From: Lachnospiraceae bacterium UBA7196
GTDB taxonomy: Bacteria; Bacillota; Clostridia; Lachnospirales; Lachnospiraceae
Length of the DNA: 64,000 nucleotides
Assembly: GCA_002490835.1 (NCBI GenBank)
Contig: DKUU01000041.1
Coordinates: forward strand, 48,888 to 112,887
Direction: 5' to 3'
This document shows, piece after piece, positions 9,007 through 17,435 of this stretch; within the stretch, counting starts at the first letter, position 1; each line of letters opens with the position of its first letter. A program made the position numbers and the translations under genes. A model generated the notes under the pieces. The model was given only the letters and a program-made list of their open reading frames with translations, was not told the DNA's origin and ran no database searches.

Positions 9007-9736
9007 ATTGCACAAAACCTGCCAGAGCCGCCTCATCCCCCACCAGGATCACATCGTTGTGGAGCTGCAATACGGACGCCGGCACCTCCGGGGTGATCGG
9101 TCCGTGGAAGGCTTTCTTGACAATCTCATTTTTACTCTCCCCGCTGACGATCACCACGATCTTCTTTGCCTGCATGATGGATTTGATGCCCATGGTATAC
9201 GCCTCTGTCGGCACTTCCTCCATGGAGGCAAAAAAACGGGCATTGGCCTGTCTGGTCGTTTCCGAGAGCTTCACGCAGTGCGTCTCCTTCTCAAAAGCGC
9301 TGCCCGGCTCGTTAAATCCGATGTGCCCGTTGTGTCCAAGCCCCAGAATCTGCAGATCCACACCGCCGTGCGCGTGTATGACCTCCTCATAATCCCGGCA
9401 CGCCTTTTCCGGATCCGGCTCCAGTCCGTTCGGGACAAAGGTGTTTTTCTTATCGATATTGATCTTGTCAAACAGATGCGTATTCATAAAATAACGGTAG
9501 CTTTGCCCGTTTTCCGGCGAAAGGCCCCGGTACTCATCCAGATTGATGCTGTGCACCTGTGAAAAATCCAGATCCCCCTTCTCATACCAGCGTATGAGCT
9601 GCTCATAAGTGCCAATCGGCGTGGAACCCGTCGCCAGTCCCAGCACACAGTCAGGCTTCATGATCACCTGCGCCGATATGATATTTGCCGCCACGCGGCT
9701 CGCATGATAATAATCTGCCGCACAATAAACTCTCAT
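9005..9736 (-). CDS. nagB: Glucosamine-6-phosphate deaminase
   Basis: NagB isomerises and deaminates GlcN-6-P to fructose-6-P and ammonia, feeding glycolysis. The 243-residue product carries LGLATGSTPIGTYEQL, SINLDEYRGL and the catalytic block DLQILGLGHNGHIGFNEPG. The frame is open 16 codons upstream, but the ATG at 9736 begins MRVYCAADYY and has GGAGGG seven to eight bases upstream. It sits between the YesN-type regulator and nagA, so its induction is probably tied to the adjacent ABC importer and two-component system. Confidence 0.96.
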   Translation of the reverse strand: MRVYCAADYYHASRVAANIISAQVIMKPDCVLGLATGSTPIGTYEQLIRWYEKGDLDFSQVHSINLDEYRGLSPENGQSYRYFMNTHLFDKINIDKKNTFVPNGLEPDPEKACRDYEEVIHAHGGVDLQILGLGHNGHIGFNEPGSAFEKETHCVKLSETTRQANARFFASMEEVPTEAYTMGIKSIMQAKKIVVIVSGESKNEIVKKAFHGPITPEVPASVLQLHNDVILVGDEAALAGFVQ

Positions 9737-9780
9737 GCTTTTCCCTCCCTCTGTTTTCGATCTTCTTCCCACTCCTACGC

Positions 9781-10566
9781 TCAATGTGTATTCCGATACT
9801 CTCCGGCAGACATACCCTCCATCTTTTTGAAGACACGCGAAAAATGCGCCAAATCCTGAAAACCCACCATCTCCGCCACATCGCAGATCCGCAGGGAAGG
9901 ATCTTTCAAAAGTTCTTTCGAACGATCCATGCGGGCGCCGTTCAAAAGATCGGAAAATGTCTTTCCGGTATGCTTATTCAATAATTTTGACAGATGCCAC
10001 TGACTGACATACACCTGATCCGCTACATCAGTGAGCCGCAGCTTTTCACCGGAATTACTGCGGATATAATCCAGCGCCTGATTGACGATAAAGCTGTTAG
10101 CCTCGCTGTTTTCCTCGGTTTCCTCCTGTCTGGCGGCTTCTTCCCCGTCTTCCGTCTCCTCAGGCAGCGTGTGAAAAACCGGTGTCCGCATCTGATCCAG
10201 CTTCTTTGTCACGGTATCGACCGCTTCCTCCAGCTCATTCATTTTAGAAGGCTTTAGCAGGAATCTGGACACCCCAAGCGCGATCGCCTGTCTTGCGTAC
10301 TCAAACTCACGATACCCCGTCAAAATGATGAGCTGAATGTCTGGAAACTCGGATTTTAAGCCCGCGATCATTTTCAGTCCGTCCATCTTCGGCATACAGA
10401 TATCCGTGATCACAATATCCGGCCTGATTTCACGGATCAGGTTCATCCCCGCTTTCCCGTCTCCGGCAGTCCCCGCCACCTGACAGTTCCATTTTTCCCA
10501 CGCCATTGTCTTGGACAATCCCTCCACGATCAACGGCTCATCGTCGATTATCGCCACTTTGTACAT
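9781..10566 (-). CDS. AraC-type response regulator (YesN family)
   Basis: The 261-residue product has an N-terminal receiver domain (acidic pocket IIDDEP, phospho-acceptor in VITDICMPKMDG, conserved K in LLKPSK). A linker and a C-terminal AraC double helix-turn-helix follow (LTDVADQVYVSQWHLSKLLNK and ICDVAEMVGFQDLAHFSRVFKK). I chose MYKVAIIDDEP at 10566 as the family-like start; an ATG at 10581 with AGGAATACC upstream is also possible. Its likely partner is the YesM-type kinase at 14084, at the other end of the importer genes. It likely activates chitobiose uptake and breakdown, as inferred from context. Confidence 0.9.
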   Translation of the reverse strand: MYKVAIIDDEPLIVEGLSKTMAWEKWNCQVAGTAGDGKAGMNLIREIRPDIVITDICMPKMDGLKMIAGLKSEFPDIQLIILTGYREFEYARQAIALGVSRFLLKPSKMNELEEAVDTVTKKLDQMRTPVFHTLPEETEDGEEAARQEETEENSEANSFIVNQALDYIRSNSGEKLRLTDVADQVYVSQWHLSKLLNKHTGKTFSDLLNGARMDRSKELLKDPSLRICDVAEMVGFQDLAHFSRVFKKMEGMSAGEYRNTH

Positions 10567-10663
10567 TTCCATCCCCCACATGGTATTCCTGTCTGTATGA
10601 TACCGAAATCCCCTCTAAATGTCTATCCGTTTCTTTCACACAAATTTCAGCTTTATTCCATGC

Positions 10664-10758
10664 AGAGAATGCCGTTTTTGGGCATTCTCTTGAGTGAAAC
10701 ATAGAACTTCTTAACGAAGCAGCCTATGCTGCTGAGTTTTAGAAGTTCTTTTCACTCA
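10664..10758. repeat. Hairpin pair, second one long and nested over a stop codon
   Basis: A perfect 10-bp stem AGAGAATGCC/GGCATTCTCT (10664-10690) is followed by a nested hairpin. Its stems are TGAGTGAA/TTCACTCA (10691-10698 with 10751-10758), AGAACTTCT/AGAAGTTCT (10703-10711 with 10741-10749) and AGCAGC/GCTGCT (10718-10733). The outer arm includes the stop codon of the permease gene ending at 10756. It probably ends or processes the leftward importer transcript, though no U-run is present. Confidence 0.75.
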
Positions 10759-11616
10759 GCCTTTGACCGCCCCCGCGATCATACCCTTGATGATCTGCTT
10801 CTGCAGGCAGCAGTACACAACGATAACGGGAACGATGATCAGCGCCACCACCGCCGCCATCATGCCGTAGTCGGTTCCCTCCTTGGCACTGATGTTGTTT
10901 AGCATCATGGTAATGCTGTACATATCCGGTCTTCTTAAAAAGAAAGACTGGGTGAAAAGGTCGTTGTAGCTCCACAGGAAGGAGAAGATCGCCACCGTCG
11001 CAAAGGAAGGTTTCGTCAGCGGCATGACCACCTTAAAGTAAATCTGAAACGCATTACAGCCTTCCATATAAGCCGCTTCCTCTAACTCAATCGGCAATCC
11101 CTTGATATAACCTGTCAGAACCACCATAGCAAAGGCCATATTGCCTGCCACCTGCGGTAAAATGACTGACAGCATATTGAAAAACCAGCTTCCCGTACTG
11201 GCAATGCCCCATCGAAATTCCAGCTGGTATACCGAAATGACTGTGGCAAAGGCCGGGAACATCATGGCGCCGACTACCAGAGAATTAAGCAGGTTGGAGC
11301 CGGGAAATTTATATCTGGCCAGAGCGTAAGCGCCCATTCCCGCAAGCAGTACCACCAGCACCGCCACCATGAAGGAAATAAACAGGCTGTTCTTATATGC
11401 TCCCAAAATATCCGTCGTCTCAAACGCTTTTCGAAAGTTCGCCGTCGTAAACAGATCGCCGACAGGAAGTGCGAAAGAGTTTGAAAGGATCTTATCCTTG
11501 GCCTTGAAGGAGTTTTGCAGCACCCAGATGATCGGGTAAATCGTAGTCAGCGCCCAGAAGGTCAGGATCGCGTACACTGCGATCAATCCAAGCGGGCTCT
11601 TTTTCTTTTTCGTCAT
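10756..11616 (-). CDS. Sugar ABC transporter permease (MalG/UgpE type)
   Basis: A 286-residue membrane protein with six predicted helices, of the binding-protein-dependent sugar importer family. The cytoplasmic EAA loop that docks on the ATPase is visible as ELEEAAYMEGCNAFQIYFKVVMPL. It starts with a basic MTKKKKS and has GGAGGGATGTGCT before the ATG. It lies 15 bases after the partner permease. No ATPase is encoded here, so it probably shares a MsmK/UgpC-type ATPase encoded elsewhere. The presumed substrate, from context, is N,N'-diacetylchitobiose. Confidence 0.93.
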   Translation of the reverse strand: MTKKKKSPLGLIAVYAILTFWALTTIYPIIWVLQNSFKAKDKILSNSFALPVGDLFTTANFRKAFETTDILGAYKNSLFISFMVAVLVVLLAGMGAYALARYKFPGSNLLNSLVVGAMMFPAFATVISVYQLEFRWGIASTGSWFFNMLSVILPQVAGNMAFAMVVLTGYIKGLPIELEEAAYMEGCNAFQIYFKVVMPLTKPSFATVAIFSFLWSYNDLFTQSFFLRRPDMYSITMMLNNISAKEGTDYGMMAAVVALIIVPVIVVYCCLQKQIIKGMIAGAVKG

Positions 11617-11631
11617 AGCACATCCCTCCTT

Positions 11632-12519
11632 CTAATAGTCTTTCTCTTTGAAAACTGCATTGACAACCTTGGCGAGCACCACGCCCAGCACTACGATCAG
11701 CACTGCCAGCGCCGCGCCGTAATCCACGTTCTTGGTCTCCATTGTCTGATAATACATGTACGTGCCGGTCAAGAAAGTCGTTTTTAACGGCATCCCTTTG
11801 GGGAACATCACCCAGGGCAGGTCGAACACCTTGAGCGCTCCCGTGACTGCCAGAATACTACAGGTACAGATCACATTGTGGAGCAGGGGAATCGACAGGT
11901 AGCGCACCCGCTGTAAGGTCGTCGCGCCGTCTATCCTTGCCGCCTCATAGAGTTCATCCGAAATATTGTTAAGCCCCGTGACCAGAATCACAAAATAGAA
12001 TCCCACATACTGCCACATAACAGGGGCCATCATGGTAACAAGGGCGATCCCCTCCGCCTTCCAGTCCGTCAGTTTTTGTTTCCCAAGGGCCTGCAAAAGC
12101 TGGTTGACCATCCCCTTATCATAGAGAAAAATCAAGTTAAACATTAAACCCAAAGCTGTTGCAGAAATCACAATAGGAAAGAAAAACACGGTCCTGAAAA
12201 ACTGCTTTCCCCTGCTGATATTGTCCACCATCAGCGCCAGCACGATGGCGATTCCCACTTGTCCTACCAATGTCACAAGCATCATAAGAATCGTATTTTT
12301 CACGGAGGTCCACACATGCGGATCATGCAGCATCTCCTCGTAATTCGCATACCAGGGCGTGTTAAATTTCGTTGCCGCCGCCCCCAGCTGCTTCAGGTGC
12401 ATAAAGCTGTTTAAGATATTCTTAAAAAACGGATAGTAGAGCAGCACTGCCATAAACAGAAATGCCGGAAACAGAAACACCAATGCCGGCTTTTTATTGC
12501 GATAAATATTAGCTCCCAT
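11632..12519 (-). CDS. Sugar ABC transporter permease (MalF/UgpA type)
   Basis: A 295-residue partner permease with a hydrophobic helix after a short basic N-terminus, then the EAA loop ELYEAARIDGATTLQRVRYLSIPLL. The open frame begins at 12552, but the ATG at 12519 (MGANIYRNKKPA) has an excellent AGGAGGAGG site, so I take it as the start. It lies between the binding-protein gene and the second permease. A stem-loop between the binding-protein gene and this one probably lowers its expression relative to the binding protein. Confidence 0.93.
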   Translation of the reverse strand: MGANIYRNKKPALVFLFPAFLFMAVLLYYPFFKNILNSFMHLKQLGAAATKFNTPWYANYEEMLHDPHVWTSVKNTILMMLVTLVGQVGIAIVLALMVDNISRGKQFFRTVFFFPIVISATALGLMFNLIFLYDKGMVNQLLQALGKQKLTDWKAEGIALVTMMAPVMWQYVGFYFVILVTGLNNISDELYEAARIDGATTLQRVRYLSIPLLHNVICTCSILAVTGALKVFDLPWVMFPKGMPLKTTFLTGTYMYYQTMETKNVDYGAALAVLIVVLGVVLAKVVNAVFKEKDY

Positions 12520-12550
12520 AAGCCTCCTCCTATTCCCCAGTCTTGTTTTC

Positions 12551-12577
12551 AAAAGGGGCAGGGTGATCCCCTGCCCC
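12551..12577 (-). terminator. Partial terminator between binding-protein and permease genes
   Basis: On the minus strand, a 9-bp GC-rich stem GGGGCAGGG/CCCTGCCCC (12555-12577) is followed by TTTT. Its place just after the binding-protein gene is typical of attenuation that keeps the binding protein in excess over the permeases. Confidence 0.75.
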
Positions 12578-12599
12578 TGTAAATACTCCCCAGTGTCAT

Positions 12600-13970
12600 T
12601 TACTGATTGTGATAAAGCTCAAGTCCTTCTGCTACCGCATCCTCAGCTGCCACTCTGCCGGTCACGATTTCAGGCATACCGTCGAAAGTGGAAACACGGC
12701 AGTCCCCTGAGAAGATATCCTGCACGACGCCCGTCAGAGACGTAGCGCCCGCCATCATGTCCATAGCCTTGACCTGCAGGATATTGAACTGTGCAGGATC
12801 GACTTCCGGCGCATTCTTGAGCGCCGACGCACCGTGCTGTGCAAACTTGGGAACCAGCTCATCGGAAGTCATGTACATTACAAAGTCCACTGCTGCCGCT
12901 TTCTTTGCCGGGTCGTCCCATGCTTTTCTTGTGATAAAGTAGCCGGAGGTAAGACCGCCGATCAGATCGGTCGCCTTTCTGTCACCCTGTCCGGGTACAT
13001 AGGTCACGTCAAACTTATCCAATTTCTCCAGATCCAACGTTGCCGGATCGTTCGGGTCGGACTGGCACGCGCCCACGATACCGCCCACTTTCCAAGAGCC
13101 GTCCAGCAGGAATGCTGCCTTGCCTTCCGTAAACATCGCGAAGGTCTCGTCGTCCGTCGCGGAGAGCGTGTTCTCCGGGAAGTATCCCAGCTCATACAGC
13201 TCCTTGATGTCATTCATACCCGCTACCCACGTCTGACCTATCTCGTCACCCGCGTTCTCCGGGATTTCCAGATGGGTTTCCGGGGACTGGTTGTTGAAGA
13301 TTGCAAACTCCCACCAGTAATGCGGGATATTGCCAAGCGCTGCCACAATGGGCGCGTAGCCGGCCTCCTTAATCTTTTCACAGTCCGCCTTGAACTGATC
13401 CATGGTATAGTCTGCACCGGGCTTTGCCACGCCTGCTGCTTCAAGGACTTCCATGTTTACAAACATCGCTTCCCAGATTCCGTTTGCGGGTACCGCGTAT
13501 CTCTTGCCATCTACCAAAGATGCAGGGATCAGATCGTCGTTCATGTTTGCTGCGTAGTCCGGATACTCTGCTCTGATCTCGTCAATGGGAACCACCTTTC
13601 CCGCCTCGATGAAGCTGTTGGAGTCCGCTCCGTTGAAGAAAAACAGCACATCCGGCTCGGAACCGGTTTCAAAGTCCGTTGTCACCCTCGCCTTAAATGT
13701 CTCGTCCGCATTCGCGGAGGTATCCACGATGGAATTGCCCGTCTTGGACTCCCACTCCCTGACCGCGTCTTTGTAGTTCTGCGCGTTAGTGTCCTCTCCT
13801 GCAAATGTTGTTGTCACCACCAACTCTACGGAGCCTGTGGATGCCGCCGGCGTCAGTCCCCCGTTATCTGCGCCGGTTGTTCTTGCCGTATTACCGCTGT
13901 TACCGCATGCTGTCATGGATAACACCATAGCCCCTGTCAGCATTGCTGCCATCATTCTTTTTTTCATCAT
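12600..13970 (-). CDS. Sugar ABC transporter substrate-binding lipoprotein
   Basis: A 456-residue family 1 extracellular solute-binding protein. The N-terminus is a lipoprotein signal (MMKKRMMAAMLTGAMVLS, then MTAC as lipobox), followed by a Thr/Gly-rich linker and the binding fold. Recognisable family segments include EPDVLFFFNGADSN, GKRYAVPANG and FTEGKAAFLLDGSWKVGG. GGAGG is eight bases upstream of the ATG. It lies between the sensor kinase gene and the permeases. With the chitobiose phosphorylase upstream and nagB/nagA downstream, the ligand is inferred to be a short chitin oligosaccharide. The binding specificity is not readable from the sequence alone. Confidence 0.92.
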   Translation of the reverse strand: MMKKRMMAAMLTGAMVLSMTACGNSGNTARTTGADNGGLTPAASTGSVELVVTTTFAGEDTNAQNYKDAVREWESKTGNSIVDTSANADETFKARVTTDFETGSEPDVLFFFNGADSNSFIEAGKVVPIDEIRAEYPDYAANMNDDLIPASLVDGKRYAVPANGIWEAMFVNMEVLEAAGVAKPGADYTMDQFKADCEKIKEAGYAPIVAALGNIPHYWWEFAIFNNQSPETHLEIPENAGDEIGQTWVAGMNDIKELYELGYFPENTLSATDDETFAMFTEGKAAFLLDGSWKVGGIVGACQSDPNDPATLDLEKLDKFDVTYVPGQGDRKATDLIGGLTSGYFITRKAWDDPAKKAAAVDFVMYMTSDELVPKFAQHGASALKNAPEVDPAQFNILQVKAMDMMAGATSLTGVVQDIFSGDCRVSTFDGMPEIVTGRVAAEDAVAEGLELYHNQ

Positions 13971-14083
13971 ACCCTTATCCTCCCTTCGTTAACAGATTGT
14001 TTTCTCTGTTGTTTCTGTTTATGTATTCATCTTACTCTATAAAGGAAGGTCATTAAATTGTTGGGATTGGCCTTTTTTGCCTT

Positions 14084-15871
14084 TTATTGTTCGTTTGGCA
14101 CAGCCATTTTGAGCAAAATTGTGCTGACCGTATATTCCGTCTCATTTCCCCTTATATATAATCCGCAATCCGGCCCGTATAACATCTTCAATCTGCGGTC
14201 AACATTACGGATTCCCAGACTGACCCGTGTCTCTTTTGACAACTCGACGTCCTCTAACAGGATTCTGTCGATCCGCTCCCGGTCCTCCTTTGTCAGATGC
14301 CCGTTGTCCTCCACTTCGATACACAGATACCCATCCTCCCGCCTGAACAGCCTGAGTTCCAATCTGCCCTGTTCGGTGATATCCATGCCATGCTCCACCG
14401 CATTCTCCACGATAGGCTGGATGATCAGCCGCGGCACCTGCACCTTGAGCAGCCGTTCGTCGATTTTCTTCGTACAACTGAATTTGGAACCAAACCGCTG
14501 TGAGATAATATATAGATAGGCGTCCGCATAGACCATTTCTTCTTCCACAGTATGAAACTGCGCCTCTTTCCGATTCATAGTCGCCTCCAGCATCGTGGAG
14601 AGCGCCTCGATCATCCCGCTCACCTTTTGGTTGCCGTTCAGCCGCGCCTCCCAGTTGATAGCCTCCAGCGTATTATTTAAAAAATGCGGGTTGATCTGGG
14701 ACTGCAGCGCCATGATCTTCGCATCCCGCAGAGCGATCTCCTCCAGATAGATTCTGTCAAACTGGCTCTTGAGCTGCCGGGACATATGGTTGAAAGAGTC
14801 CTTTACATGATAAAATTCCTCATTATCCTCCTCGTTCACGATCTGTATGCCAAGGTTTCCCTCCCTGACCGCATTGGCAGCCGCTATCAGCTCGCGCAGC
14901 GGAACCGTCACCTTGTTATGGAAGAAACGCATCATCTGGATAATCAGCGGTACCATAAAAATCAGCAGGATCACAAAGAAATACTGCATGGCCTCCATCT
15001 CTGCATACGTCACATGATTGTCCAGAGATACCAGAAGAACCATCGTTCCGCCATACATATTGATCTTTCGATACGCATAAGAGTACCCGCCGCGTTTGAA
15101 CTGATACACCGCCTGACCGTTTTTCAAAGCCTCGGCGATATAGGCATACTCGTACTCCTTTTGGCCTTCATGTGTTGTCCTTCCTGGCAGGAGTACCTCT
15201 CCCTCCCAATACAGTGAGGCATCCGCATAACCCCAGATACCGGCATAGCTTTTCATCAGCGACTCCCTGTCAAGCTCCAGCGCCAGCACTGCGTATGGCA
15301 CAAATTTAGAGGTCACCAGATTCCTTACCATATAGACCCGCCCCTCAACGCCGACTAAAGTCGTTCCGGTATCAAGCGTTCGCGCTACTTCCAATACTTT
15401 CTCTCTGGCCTTCGTGTTGAAAAACTGAATGTCCTGATAAGTCCCTGAATTACTGTAATTCAGAGCATATGCGGAAATGTCAGGATGATCCAGAACCACG
15501 AGAAGCGCCGCCTTACAGTTATCGTCATAGCCGTACTGCTCCGTCAGATATTTTTTCAAATCTTTTTCAAATCCGGTTCCATTCTTATTCTCCAGATATT
15601 TCTTATAATGTTGTATAATGACTGCTTTATAAGACGCGTCCTTGGAGGCCGTCTCACAGTCTTTAAGCTGATATTCCATAATATCCACTGTCTTTTCCAC
15701 AGACGCTAAGATCGTGTGCTCTACCTGACTGAGCATATTCTTCGTCATCAACAGGATGACGACTAAAATCATTAGAAACAACGGCAAAAACCACCCAAAT
15801 ATGAGCCGTCTTACCATGCTCCATCTGAGTGATTTTTTCCGTCTGCGTTTTTCCACAGCCTTATTTGTCAT
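14084..15871 (-). CDS. YesM/LytS-type sensor histidine kinase
   Basis: A 595-residue membrane kinase. A basic N-terminus is followed by a first helix at about residues 24-46, a large extracellular sensor region, a second helix near 290-310, a HAMP segment, and then the His_kinase domain (LQSQINPHFLNNTLEAINWEARL). A HATPase domain follows, with N-box IVENAVEHGM and G-box residues further on. This is the usual partner of YesN-type regulators. It is separated by 113 bases from the binding-protein gene. A GGAGG lies 14 bases before the ATG, which is long, so a slightly later start is possible. It probably senses the transported sugar or its loaded binding protein. Confidence 0.92.
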   Translation of the reverse strand: MTNKAVEKRRRKKSLRWSMVRRLIFGWFLPLFLMILVVILLMTKNMLSQVEHTILASVEKTVDIMEYQLKDCETASKDASYKAVIIQHYKKYLENKNGTGFEKDLKKYLTEQYGYDDNCKAALLVVLDHPDISAYALNYSNSGTYQDIQFFNTKAREKVLEVARTLDTGTTLVGVEGRVYMVRNLVTSKFVPYAVLALELDRESLMKSYAGIWGYADASLYWEGEVLLPGRTTHEGQKEYEYAYIAEALKNGQAVYQFKRGGYSYAYRKINMYGGTMVLLVSLDNHVTYAEMEAMQYFFVILLIFMVPLIIQMMRFFHNKVTVPLRELIAAANAVREGNLGIQIVNEEDNEEFYHVKDSFNHMSRQLKSQFDRIYLEEIALRDAKIMALQSQINPHFLNNTLEAINWEARLNGNQKVSGMIEALSTMLEATMNRKEAQFHTVEEEMVYADAYLYIISQRFGSKFSCTKKIDERLLKVQVPRLIIQPIVENAVEHGMDITEQGRLELRLFRREDGYLCIEVEDNGHLTKEDRERIDRILLEDVELSKETRVSLGIRNVDRRLKMLYGPDCGLYIRGNETEYTVSTILLKMAVPNEQ

Positions 15872-15906
15872 ACTGTTTATGATATCCTCCGTTTTTTTTT
15901 ATCTTA

Positions 15907-17319
15907 TCATAAACCCAGATACTCCTCAAACACCTTGCTAAACGCCGCCGCATCCTCTTTCTCCTTCATCTCGCAAAAGATCCGCAGAAGCGGTTCCGTG
16001 CCGGAGAACCTGACGGAGATCCAGCCGCCGTCTGTTAAGTAGATCTTTAAGCCGTCCAGATAAGAAACCTTCTCCACCTCGTAGGGAATCTGCGGCAGCT
16101 CCTTGTCCACCAGCAGCTGCTTTTGGATTGCCTCTTTCTTCCGGGGACTGAAACGGTAATCCCGCTCCTCTAACGCCATGCCGCCGAACTCCCTGCGGAT
16201 CGTCTCCATGATCTCCGACAGCTTCATGCCCGTCACCGCGATCATCTCCACTAAAAGCGCGGAGGCGTAAATGCCGTCCTTGCCCTTGATGTGCCCTCTC
16301 ACCGCCATGCCGCCCGAGGACTCGCCGCCGATGATGGCGTCCGCCTCAAACATCTTGGCTGAGATATGTTTGAAGCCCACGGGAACTTCGTAGCACTGTT
16401 CCCCGAAACTCTCCGCAACCCGGTCGAGCAGATGAGTCGTACAGATATTTCTCACTGCCGGGCCGCGCCAGCCTTTATATTTCACCAGATAATAGTAAAG
16501 CAGCACCAGAATGTCGTTGGGATGCAGGAAATTGCCCTTGTCGTCGATCACGCCGATGCGGTCCGCGTCGCCGTCGGTGGCAAGCCCCAGATTACAGCGT
16601 CTGTCGATCACGTAATTTTGCAGGGCGCGCAGCGTCTGTGCCGTGGGCGCAGGCAGTTTTCCCCCAAACAGCGTGTCGTGCCGCTCGTGAATGGTCTCCA
16701 CCTCACATCTCGCCGTCATCAGGATTGTTTTTAAGGAAGTCTCGCTCACCCCGTACATGGGATCGAGCGCAATGCGCAGCCCCCGCTTTTTGATCTGATT
16801 CATATCCACCGTGTCAATGATGCTGTCCAGATATTCATTGAGGGGATAGATTTCCTCGATCAGCCCCTTCTCTATGCCTTCCGCGTAGTTCATCTCGTCC
16901 ACGGGAATGTCCGTCACCTCGTTGATGTAGCGCTCGATATCCGCCGTCTGCACCTCGTCCGCGTCGCGCCCGCCGAAGGTGAATACCTTGATGCCGTTGT
17001 AGATCGCCGGGTTGTGGCTTGCGGTGATCATCATTCCGTAGTGGTATTCATGCTTCATCACGTAAAACATCACCAACGGCGTAGGCGCCGATTTGTTGAT
17101 GAGGCTGGCCTTGATCCCTTCCGCCGCAAAGACCTGCGCCGCCCACTGCATTGCCTCCTTGGAAAGGAAACGCCTGTCGTACCCAAGCACAATGCCTTCC
17201 TTTTCCACCTTTTCTTCCCGCATCTTATCGCAGATCGCCCTCGATAAAATCTGGATGTTCTCTTTTGTAAATTCGTCTCCGATTACGGCTCTCCAGCCGC
17301 CCGTTCCAAACTTGATCAT
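15907..17319 (-). CDS. Phosphohexose mutase, probable GlcNAc-1-P mutase
   Basis: A 470-residue alpha-D-phosphohexomutase. The phospho-serine loop is TASHNPAIYNGIK (S101), the magnesium loop is TDGDADRIG, the sugar-binding loop is GGESSGGMAVRG, and the C-terminal phosphate-binding segment is RFSGTEPLLRIF. General annotation would be phosphoglucomutase/phosphomannomutase. Placement between the chitobiose phosphorylase and nagA/nagB points to GlcNAc-1-P to GlcNAc-6-P conversion, which is an inference. AGGAGGG precedes the ATG. Alternatives are a housekeeping phosphoglucomutase or a phosphoglucosamine mutase. Confidence 0.85.
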   Translation of the reverse strand: MIKFGTGGWRAVIGDEFTKENIQILSRAICDKMREEKVEKEGIVLGYDRRFLSKEAMQWAAQVFAAEGIKASLINKSAPTPLVMFYVMKHEYHYGMMITASHNPAIYNGIKVFTFGGRDADEVQTADIERYINEVTDIPVDEMNYAEGIEKGLIEEIYPLNEYLDSIIDTVDMNQIKKRGLRIALDPMYGVSETSLKTILMTARCEVETIHERHDTLFGGKLPAPTAQTLRALQNYVIDRRCNLGLATDGDADRIGVIDDKGNFLHPNDILVLLYYYLVKYKGWRGPAVRNICTTHLLDRVAESFGEQCYEVPVGFKHISAKMFEADAIIGGESSGGMAVRGHIKGKDGIYASALLVEMIAVTGMKLSEIMETIRREFGGMALEERDYRFSPRKKEAIQKQLLVDKELPQIPYEVEKVSYLDGLKIYLTDGGWISVRFSGTEPLLRIFCEMKEKEDAAAFSKVFEEYLGL

Positions 17320-17435
17320 AGTATGCCCTCCTTTTTATCTTTCCACGTTTCCCGTCTGCTCTTTCCTGCAATACCGGTTATCGTATTCGCTGTAATCTTT
17401 CCTGCTGTATCGCATAGAGTCTTTGCAGTGTTCTG

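Noticed and set aside
12834..13922. A 362-codon rightward frame opposite the binding-protein gene
   Set aside because: It is the reverse complement of a well-supported lipoprotein gene, lacks a ribosome binding site and has no recognisable domain.
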